Assembly: GCA_028276215.1 (NCBI GenBank)
Contig: JAPYWT010000087.1
Location: forward strand, 1 to 8,526
Reading direction: 5' to 3'
Length of the DNA stretch: 8,526 bases
DNA from: Thermoflexus sp.
GTDB lineage: Bacteria; Chloroflexota; Anaerolineae; B4-G1; DUEL01
Positions 1 to 4,464 of the stretch are shown here, piece after piece (positions within the stretch are counted from its first letter, which is position 1; the number at the start of each line of letters is the position of its first letter). A model generated the notes under the pieces. The model was not told the origin of the DNA. It saw only the letters and a list, made by a program, of their open reading frames with translations, and did no database searches. The position numbers and the translations under genes are program-made.

Positions 1-242
1 GGACCATTGGCGCGCTTCTGGCGTTTGCTTTCGCGGTCCCCCGCCAGCCAGCCCTGCGACGCCTCTGGAACGGGAGCGTGGGGGTACTGGGGCAAATTGG
101 GCGTCTCTTCCTGCTGGCGGCCCTCGGCGCAGCCTTCGGCACAGCCCTCACCGCCAGCCTGACCGTGCTGGTCGGGCGGGTTTACGCCGTCGTGACGGGA
201 ATCCAGCAACTGCTCACCCTGATCGGGATGAGCAGCGGCTGA
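1..242 (+). CDS. C-terminal end of an unrecognised integral membrane protein (5' truncated by window)
   Basis: An open frame enters from the left edge (first complete codon at 3) and stops at TGA 240-242, giving about 79 residues. The sequence is strongly hydrophobic: a segment starting TIGALLAFAFAV, a short basic stretch (RQPALRRLW), then a long apolar segment with many Ala, Gly and Leu (GRLFLLAALGAAFGTALTAS) running into a short tail ending MSSG. This looks like the last two membrane spans of a polytopic inner-membrane protein. I do not recognise the family and no catalytic motif is visible. It ends 161 bases before ybeY, so co-transcription with ybeY-dgkA is possible but unproven. The frame has codon use like its neighbours and no stop, so a real gene end is likely. 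The function is unknown. Confidence 0.6.
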   Translation, partial: TIGALLAFAFAVPRQPALRRLWNGSVGVLGQIGRLFLLAALGAAFGTALTASLTVLVGRVYAVVTGIQQLLTLIGMSSG

Positions 243-305
243 CCACTGGCTGGTGTATCAGTTGCTGCCATTCGGGCAGGATTCCGTTCCACAGCGGTTG
301 TGGAA

Positions 306-312
306 AAGGAGG
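306..312 (+). promoter_or_regulatory. Strong Shine-Dalgarno ahead of a 32-codon ORF
   Basis: AAGGAGG lies 5 bases before ATG 318. This is close to a full anti-16S match at near-ideal spacing. It points to the small ORF at 318-416 and not to ybeY, whose ATG is about 90 bases further on and has only a weak GGTAG-like site. Confidence 0.6.
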
Positions 313-317
313 AGCGA

Positions 318-416
318 ATGCTGACTCATCTTCGTGGTAAACCCATTCGCTATATCCGGCCGTTTGATAGCGTCGCCGAAGACGGGTGGCAGGTAGTGCA
401 GGCATGTACTGGGTAG
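318..416 (+). CDS. Small ORF (32 aa), possible leader peptide overlapping the ybeY start
   Basis: ATG 318 to TAG 414-416 encodes 32 residues, starting MLTHLRGKPIRYIRPF and ending QACTG. The reason to call it is the ribosome binding site, AAGGAGG at 306-312 with 5-base spacing, which is the best one on the + strand here. The peptide is basic in its first half, has no membrane segment, and matches no family I know. Its stop lies 12 bases inside ybeY (ATG 404) in another frame, a geometry compatible with translational coupling: ribosomes ending here could reinitiate at the poorly served ybeY start. Alternatives are a chance ORF or a remnant of an older gene. The frame is seen directly; a coupling role is inference. 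Confidence 0.4.
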   Translation: MLTHLRGKPIRYIRPFDSVAEDGWQVVQACTG

Positions 417-865
417 ACGTGCAAACCGAAGGAGAATGGCCGCTGGACCTGGAGGTCCTGCGGCAGACTGCGCTGGCGACGCTGACGCACCAGGGCGCGC
501 CGGACGTGGAAGTGGCCATCGTCATCACCGACGATGAGAGTTTGCAGGAATTGAATCGCCGCTTCCGGGGCATAGACGCGCCGACGGACGTCCTGGCATT
601 CCCGGATGACACCCGGGGCCCCTTTGTCAGCGCCCCGGGTCTCCCCCGCTATCTGGGCGACATCGCCATCTCCTACCCCCGGGCTGCAGAGCAGGCGGCC
701 GAAGCCGGCCACACCGTCCAGGCCGAACTCCAGTTGCTGGTCGTCCACGGCGTCCTCCACCTGCTGGGGTACGACGACCAGGAGGAATCGGAGCGGGCCC
801 GGATGTGGGCCGCACAGGAGGCCATTCTGCGGGCCCTGGGAGTCTCTGTCCACCTTCCCGAATGA
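404..865 (+). CDS. ybeY: YbeY endoribonuclease (UPF0054), rRNA maturation factor
   Basis: The product is 153 residues, normal for the family. YbeY is a single-strand-specific, zinc-dependent endoribonuclease used in 16S rRNA 3'-end maturation and ribosome quality control. Family signatures seen are the RFRGIDAPTDVLAFPDD block (the Arg and TDVLxFP positions of the substrate groove) near residues 53-69 and HGVLHLLGYDD at 115-125. H115 and H119 match two of the three zinc ligands, but the third, normally His in the HGxLHLxGYDH signature, is D125 here. ATG 404 is preferred: YbeY proteins normally begin with a few residues before a V-x-V strand (MYWVDVQ), whereas the upstream GTG 386 only adds MAGSAG. 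The stop overlaps dgkA (ATGA), so the two are surely co-translated. Confidence 0.93.
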   Translation: MYWVDVQTEGEWPLDLEVLRQTALATLTHQGAPDVEVAIVITDDESLQELNRRFRGIDAPTDVLAFPDDTRGPFVSAPGLPRYLGDIAISYPRAAEQAAEAGHTVQAELQLLVVHGVLHLLGYDDQEESERARMWAAQEAILRALGVSVHLPE

Positions 866-1248
866 TGAACCGCCGCTCCCGCCTCCCCGAAGCGTTTGGC
901 CACGCGTTCTCCGGCCTCTTTCTCGCCATCCGGACTCAGCGCAATATGCCCATTCACCTGGCAATTGCCGCGGGCGTCATTGGGCTGGGAATATGGTTGA
1001 GACTATCCACCACTCAATGGGCCATTCTGGCCCTGACCATCGGCTCCGTCCTGGCAGCGGAGTTACTGAACAGCGGGCTGGAGACCGTGGTGGACATGGT
1101 CAGCCCGGACTACCACCCGCTGGCCAAACAGGCCAAAGATGTGGCCGCCGGGGCCGTTCTGCTGGCCGCCATCATGGCGGTCGTGGTGGGCTTACTGATC
1201 CTGGGCCCTCCCCTCTGGGCCCGGCTGACGCGGTTGTTTGCAGGGTAA
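862..1248 (+). CDS. dgkA: Diacylglycerol/undecaprenol kinase family membrane protein
   Basis: The product is 128 residues. It belongs to the small trimeric integral-membrane lipid kinases; Gram-positive-type members phosphorylate undecaprenol to recycle the peptidoglycan lipid carrier, others phosphorylate diacylglycerol. The family pattern is clear: an amphipathic N-terminus, RTQRNMPIHLA (residues 24-34), the catalytic E-LLNSGLETVVD block (E67, N70, E74, D78), then AKDVAAGAVLLAA (residues 91-103). Three membrane spans fit at about 32-47, 52-69 and 95-116. The start is ATG 862 overlapping the ybeY stop, or ATG 865 one codon later; nothing separates the two. ybeY-dgkA adjacency is common in Firmicutes and related phyla. 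The last 13 codons lie inside a tandemly duplicated 84-bp block, so a second copy of the gene tail follows the stop. Which lipid is the substrate cannot be told. Confidence 0.9.
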   Translation: MMNRRSRLPEAFGHAFSGLFLAIRTQRNMPIHLAIAAGVIGLGIWLRLSTTQWAILALTIGSVLAAELLNSGLETVVDMVSPDYHPLAKQAKDVAAGAVLLAAIMAVVVGLLILGPPLWARLTRLFAG

Positions 1249-1375
1249 ATCATCGCAATCCACGAAGGACACGAAGGGCACGAAGGGTTGTCTCCCCTCT
1301 GGGCCCGGCTGACGCGGTTGTTTGCAGGGTAAATCATCGCAATCCACGAAGGACACGAAGGGCACGAATGGTTGT
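1208..1375 (+). repeat. 84-bp tandem duplication of the dgkA 3' end plus downstream spacer
   Basis: Unit 1 is 1208-1291 and unit 2 is 1292-1375. They differ at one base only (G1285 versus T1369), and identity continues for two more bases. Each unit holds the final codons of dgkA with the stop (1246-1248; copy 1330-1332) and a short CACGAAGGR array. Near-identity indicates a recent duplication. Because the stop lies in unit 1, the DgkA protein is not changed. Confidence 0.97.
1261..1287 (+). repeat. Three tandem 9-bp units CACGAAGGR (repeated at 1345-1371)
   Basis: Units at 1261-1269, 1270-1278 and 1279-1287 read CACGAAGGA, CACGAAGGG and CACGAAGGG. The duplicate block repeats them at 1345-1371, with the last unit changed to CACGAATGG. 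From memory, such arrays occur dispersed between genes in many environmental bacterial genomes. No function is evident. Confidence 0.85.
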
Positions 1376-1396
1376 CTGTCCTTTTGCGGATGAAAT

Positions 1397-1423
1397 CTCC
1401 GCGCTCTCCACGTTCTCCACACT
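1397..1423 (+). repeat. Second 9-bp-period array, units CTCCGCGCT / CTCCACGTT / CTCCACACT
   Basis: Three diverged 9-base units sit back to back just before the ribosome binding site of the next gene. The period equals that of the CACGAAGGR array upstream, but the sequence is unrelated. Together with the 84-bp duplication these arrays fill most of the 193-base gap between dgkA and the DUF6125-like gene; no clear promoter is visible in what remains. Confidence 0.65.
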
Positions 1424-1441
1424 GAATTGGGGGAGGTAGTG

Positions 1442-1987
1442 ATGAGTTCTGGCTCGGACTACTACGACCGGCTGCACCAGCGGTTGATGGCCATGCCCAA
1501 AGAGCAGTTGGTGGGCATGCTGGAAGACGCCGCGAAAAACTGGCTGGCCCACGACGGCCTGTGGTTTCTGGCCGTGGAGGAGGCATGCGGAATGGAAACC
1601 GCCATCCGCTGCGATGCCAGGGCCTGGGAACAGTTCTCGGCTATAGAGGCCCAACGCATCATGCAACGGCACGGTCTTCCGCCCAACGGGGGCCTGGATG
1701 CGTTGGAAGCCGCCCTGGGCTACCGCCTGTACGCCTACCTGAATGTCCAGGAGATTCGCCGCGTGGACGGGCGAACCCTGGTGTTCCAAATGAACGATTG
1801 CCGGGTGCAGGCCGCGCGGAAACGGAAAGGCCTGCCGGACTTCCCCTGCAAGCCCGTCGGGCTGGTGGAGTACTCCGTCTTCGCCCGCGCGATAGACCCC
1901 CGCATCCGCACCCGTTGTATTGCCTGCCCGCCTGACCCCCACCCCGAAGATTTCTGGTGTGCCTGGGAGTTTACCATAGACCTGTAA
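1442..1987 (+). CDS. DUF6125-like cysteine-rich protein of unknown function
   Basis: ATG 1442 follows GGGAGG (1431-1436) at 5 bases; the product is 181 residues and soluble, with no signal peptide or membrane span. I recognise the DUF6125 type from memory: an N-terminal helical half (DGLWFLAVEEACG at 38-50, then AIEAQRIM around 67-74) and a C-terminal half with fixed cysteines: C120 (NDCRVQAARKRKG), C136 (FPCKPVGLVEYS), C159-x-x-C162 (RCIACPPDPHPED) and C173 (WCAWEF). The spacing and the conserved HPED suggest a metal or reactive-thiol site. Relatives are sometimes compared with the 2-aminothiazoline-4-carboxylate hydrolase fold, but I cannot confirm that. The gene stands alone between the repeat-filled gap and a strong terminator, so it is probably expressed by itself or by read-through from dgkA. 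The biochemical role is unknown. Confidence 0.75.
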   Translation: MSSGSDYYDRLHQRLMAMPKEQLVGMLEDAAKNWLAHDGLWFLAVEEACGMETAIRCDARAWEQFSAIEAQRIMQRHGLPPNGGLDALEAALGYRLYAYLNVQEIRRVDGRTLVFQMNDCRVQAARKRKGLPDFPCKPVGLVEYSVFARAIDPRIRTRCIACPPDPHPEDFWCAWEFTIDL

Positions 1988-1995
1988 GAGACGCG

Positions 1996-2031
1996 AACGT
2001 GCCAGGCACTCCCCGAAGTGCCTGGCACGTT
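1996..2031. terminator. Bidirectional palindromic terminator between convergent genes
   Basis: A perfect 15-bp stem (1996-2010 with 2017-2031) closes the 6-base loop CCCCGA and has the core GTGCCAGGCACT. It begins 8 bases after the DUF6125-like stop and ends about 20 bases before the trxA stop, where two transcription units converge. The T tract is weak (TTTGATCTTT), so termination efficiency is uncertain. The GTGCCAGGCAC-type palindrome also resembles dispersed repeats known from other genomes. Confidence 0.75.
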
Positions 2032-2051
2032 TGATCTTTGCGGGGTGTGCC

Positions 2052-2369
2052 CTATCCCAGGTGGGCCAGCAGGAACTCCTCCAGCGCCCGTTTGGGACGA
2101 TAACCGACCACCCGGTCCACCTCCCGACCGTCCTTAAAGAGGATCAGGGTGGGAATCCCCATAATGCCCAGCCGGGCGGGAGTCCGGGGGTTGGCATCCA
2201 CGTTCATCTTGACCACCTGTAGCCGACCGCTATAGTCCCGCGCGATTTCCTCCACAACGGGTGCAATCATCCGGCAGGGGCCGCACCACTCGGCCCAGAA
2301 ATCCACCAGTGTCGGCAACGGCGACTTAAGAACATCGTTCTCAAAGGTGGCATCCGTCACTTCCTTCAC
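2052..2369 (-). CDS. trxA: Thioredoxin
   Basis: The product is 105 residues, the usual length of a single-domain cytoplasmic thioredoxin, which reduces disulfides in target proteins using electrons from thioredoxin reductase. The active site WCGPC has C29 and C32 within VDFWAEWCGPCRM, and the cis-proline is P73 in MGIPTL. The strand after it (ILFKDGREVDRVVGY) is also typical. The start is GTG at 2369-2367, preceded by AGGAGGGA about 8 bases upstream. A strong promoter lies at 2402-2430 in the 85-base gap after kimA, so trxA has its own transcription start even if kimA read-through occurs. It ends at the shared terminator. Nothing in the sequence is abnormal. Confidence 0.95.
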   Translation of the reverse strand: MKEVTDATFENDVLKSPLPTLVDFWAEWCGPCRMIAPVVEEIARDYSGRLQVVKMNVDANPRTPARLGIMGIPTLILFKDGREVDRVVGYRPKRALEEFLLAHLG

Positions 2370-2401
2370 GGCTTCTTCCCTCCTGCAAAGATGGTGGCCG
2401 A

Positions 2402-2430
2402 ATTATCGCCCCGATGGGCGAAGTTGTCAA
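2402..2430 (-). promoter_or_regulatory. Sigma70-type promoter of trxA
   Basis: Read on the - strand, a perfect -35 TTGACA (2430-2425), a 17-base spacer and -10 GATAAT (2407-2402). Transcription would begin near 2395, leaving a leader of about 25 bases that carries the trxA Shine-Dalgarno. Both boxes and the spacing fit consensus closely. Confidence 0.75.
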
Positions 2431-2454
2431 GTCGCGCATCACCCCCATCTACTC

Positions 2455-4296
2455 CTACCGGCGGAGGTGGTACGGAATGTCTATAATGACCCGCTGGAAG
2501 CCCAGCCGTCGCCGCCGGTAGAGGAGCGCCGCCTTCAGCAGCCAGGCGGTCTGGTTGTGCAGCAGGTTGTGCCACCAGCGGGCCGGGACGAACTCCGGCA
2601 GGATGATGACCGCCTGCTGCCCGTCGTTGTGCTGACGGTCGGTCTCGTCCAGAAACTCCAGCAACGGCCCGACAATGGAGCGGTACGGAGAGGGGAGAAC
2701 GACCAGCGGCACGTCGGGCCACCAGTGCTCCCACTTCCGACGCACCTGCTCGCCACTTCCCGGCGTCAACTCCACATAGACCGCCGTCACCTCCCGACCG
2801 ATGGAACGGGCGAAGTTGACCGCGTCCACAATCCCCCGGTGGACGCCGGAGATAGGGATGACCACCCGGGGGCGCGGGGGCACCTCCAGGGGAGGCGGCA
2901 GGCCACGGGAGAGGGAGAGTTCGCAGGCCACCTCCTGGTAGTGGGCCCGGACCCTCAGGAAACCGCTCACCAGCAGCGGGATGGCCACAATCGTGATCCA
3001 GGCTCCTTCCACGAACTTGCTGACGGCGATGATGAGCAGGGCCACGGCGGTCGCCAGCGCGCCCAGGCCGTTCAGGAGGGCCTTCGCGGCCCACCCCTGG
3101 CCCCGTTCCCGCCTCCAGTGGACAACCATCCCGGCCTGGGAGAGGGTGAAGGCCAGAAACACCCCCACGGCGAAGAGAGGGATCAGGGCATGGGTATCTC
3201 CCCCGAAGAGGAGAATCAGTCCGGCAGTAGCCGCCGCCAGCAGCACAATGCCGTTGGAGTAGACCAGCCGGTCTCCCAGGCCGGTCAGTTGGCGGGGAAG
3301 GAAGCCGTCGGCCGCCAGGATGGCCGCCAGGCGCGGGAATCCGGCGAAACTGGTGTTAGCGGCGACGGCCAGGATGAGCATGGTGCTGACCTGGACCAGG
3401 ATGTAGGCCGGCCCTTCGCCCAGGACCCGCCGCGCCAGGGCGGAGAGGACGGTCTCATCAGGGCGGGGGATGACGGCGAAGGCCTGGGTCAGGCCGATGC
3501 TGCCCGCGAAGAGCGCGGCCATCAGGACGGCCATCACGATGAGGGTCCGCCCGGCGTTGCGGGCCTCCGGCGGCTGGAAGGCCGGCACCCCGTTGCTGAT
3601 CGCCTCAATCCCGGTCAGCGCGGTGCAGCCGGAGGCGAAGGTGTGCAGGACCAGGAAGAGGGTCAACGGTTCGGCGGCGGGCGGAGCCGCGGCGGTCAGC
3701 GACCCCGGCCCCTCCCGCAGCAGGCGCAGGACCCCCCAGCCCAGCATGGGCAGAAAGGTGAACAGGAAGAGGTAGACGGGGACCGCCATTGCGGTGCCCG
3801 TCTCCTGAAGCCCGCGCATGTTGAGCAGGGCGATGACCAGCAGCATCAGCAGGGCCAGTTCCACCCGGTAGGGCCAGAGAATGGGGAAGGCGGAGGCGAT
3901 GGCCGCTACGCCTGCGGTCAGGCTGACCGCTGCGGTCAGGACGTAGTCCACCATCAACGCCGCCGCGGCAATCAGGCCCGGCACTGTCCCCAGGTTCTCC
4001 CGCGCCACCGTGTACGAGCCGCCCCCGGAAGGGTACCCGTGGATGGTCTGGAAGTAGGAGAGGGCGACCAGCACCAGCAGGCCGGTGATGGCCAGACCGA
4101 TGGGGAAGGCCAGGGAGAGCCCCGCCGCCCCGGCGACGACCAGTCCCAGGTAGATTTCCTGGTTGGCGTAGGCGACGGAGGAGAGGGCATCGGGGGAGAA
4201 GGCCGCCAGCGCCCGGATTTTGTTCAGCCGCTTGTGCGCCAGGGACTGAGTGGGCAGTGGAGGCCCGATCAGGATGTCGCGAATTCTCTGGAGCAT
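2455..4296 (-). CDS. kimA: KimA-family potassium/proton symporter (APC superfamily)
   Basis: The product is 613 residues and colinear with Bacillus subtilis KimA (formerly YdaO, about 607 residues), a high-affinity K+/H+ symporter of the plasma membrane inhibited by c-di-AMP. About 12 membrane spans fill residues ~30-455, followed by a cytoplasmic USP-like domain (~470-613; RVVIPISGVHRG, PSPYRSIVGP, HNLLHNQTA and a terminal IPYHLRR close to the family ending). Residues recalled as lining the K+ path in KimA are kept: D36 and Y43 in SPDALSSVAY, D117, Y118, T121 and S125 in VDYVLTAAVS, and T228/E231 in ALTGIEAISN. The start MLQRIRDILIG aligns with the family start, but no Shine-Dalgarno precedes it (TGAATAAAAA). 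It lies 168 bases after the ProRS-like gene with a structured leader, and 85 bases before trxA. Inhibition by c-di-AMP here is inference from the family. Confidence 0.9.
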   Translation of the reverse strand: MLQRIRDILIGPPLPTQSLAHKRLNKIRALAAFSPDALSSVAYANQEIYLGLVVAGAAGLSLAFPIGLAITGLLVLVALSYFQTIHGYPSGGGSYTVARENLGTVPGLIAAAALMVDYVLTAAVSLTAGVAAIASAFPILWPYRVELALLMLLVIALLNMRGLQETGTAMAVPVYLFLFTFLPMLGWGVLRLLREGPGSLTAAAPPAAEPLTLFLVLHTFASGCTALTGIEAISNGVPAFQPPEARNAGRTLIVMAVLMAALFAGSIGLTQAFAVIPRPDETVLSALARRVLGEGPAYILVQVSTMLILAVAANTSFAGFPRLAAILAADGFLPRQLTGLGDRLVYSNGIVLLAAATAGLILLFGGDTHALIPLFAVGVFLAFTLSQAGMVVHWRRERGQGWAAKALLNGLGALATAVALLIIAVSKFVEGAWITIVAIPLLVSGFLRVRAHYQEVACELSLSRGLPPPLEVPPRPRVVIPISGVHRGIVDAVNFARSIGREVTAVYVELTPGSGEQVRRKWEHWWPDVPLVVLPSPYRSIVGPLLEFLDETDRQHNDGQQAVIILPEFVPARWWHNLLHNQTAWLLKAALLYRRRRLGFQRVIIDIPYHLRR

Positions 4297-4302
4297 TTTT
4301 TA

Positions 4303-4318
4303 TTCAGTGCTGACTGAA
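4303..4318 (-). promoter_or_regulatory. 16-bp palindrome directly ahead of the kimA start
   Basis: TTCAGT-N4-ACTGAA with perfect 6-base arms (4303-4308 and 4313-4318), centred 15 bases upstream of the kimA ATG and followed on the - strand by TAAAAA. It could be an operator, or a small RNA hairpin occupying the place where a Shine-Dalgarno would be. No assignment to a regulator family is possible. Confidence 0.4.
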
Positions 4319-4450
4319 GGGCCACGCCGAGGCTCGCCCGAGGCGTCACCCTTCCTGGGCCGCAGGCCTTTGGTCGGCCTTCGCCGACCCGTTCTCTCAT
4401 CTGCGCAAACAGGGGTTGTCGGCGAAGGCCGACAACCGGCACGAAGTGCC
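4317..4450 (-). promoter_or_regulatory. Hairpin-rich leader between the ProRS-like gene and kimA, with alternative folds
   Basis: Four inverted repeats follow one another: 4317-4353 (12-base arms, 10 of 12 paired), 4372-4389 (GGTCGGC, loop CTTC, 7 bp), 4414-4437 (10 bp, loop GAAG) and 4438-4450 (GGCAC, loop GAA, 5 bp). The second and third share a 16-base near-palindrome in opposite orientation (4373-4388 and 4418-4433), so they can either fold separately or pair with each other over 16 bp. The 4414-4437 hairpin could weakly terminate the upstream gene. Hallmark motifs of the c-di-AMP (ydaO) riboswitch are not seen. Confidence 0.5.
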
Positions 4451-4464
4451 CGGGAAGGGCGATT

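Noticed and set aside
386..403. GTG 386 as the ybeY start
   Set aside because: It adds only MAGSAG, which is not family-like, and it has no ribosome binding site; ATG 404 fits the family N-terminus better.
1261..1423. CRISPR-like array
   Set aside because: The units are 9 bases with no spacers, and the 84-bp units are directly adjacent; there is no repeat-spacer alternation and no cas gene.
606..1439. + strand frame of 277 codons across ybeY, dgkA and the repeats
   Set aside because: It overlaps two well-supported genes in another frame, and its duplicated HRNPRRTRRAR-like segment is only the translated 84-bp repeat.
2347..4317. Long + strand open frame of 656 codons
   Set aside because: It is antisense to kimA and trxA, with low-complexity Gly/Gln/Asp/Arg-rich translation and no family match; the opposite strand encodes clear proteins.
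4297..4464. c-di-AMP (ydaO-yuaA) riboswitch ahead of kimA
   Set aside because: KimA genes are often controlled by this riboswitch, so I looked for it on the - strand. The conserved GGGGAACC and GGGGUGAAUCC-like elements are absent and the region is only about 168 bases of short hairpins. A covariance-model scan would settle it.
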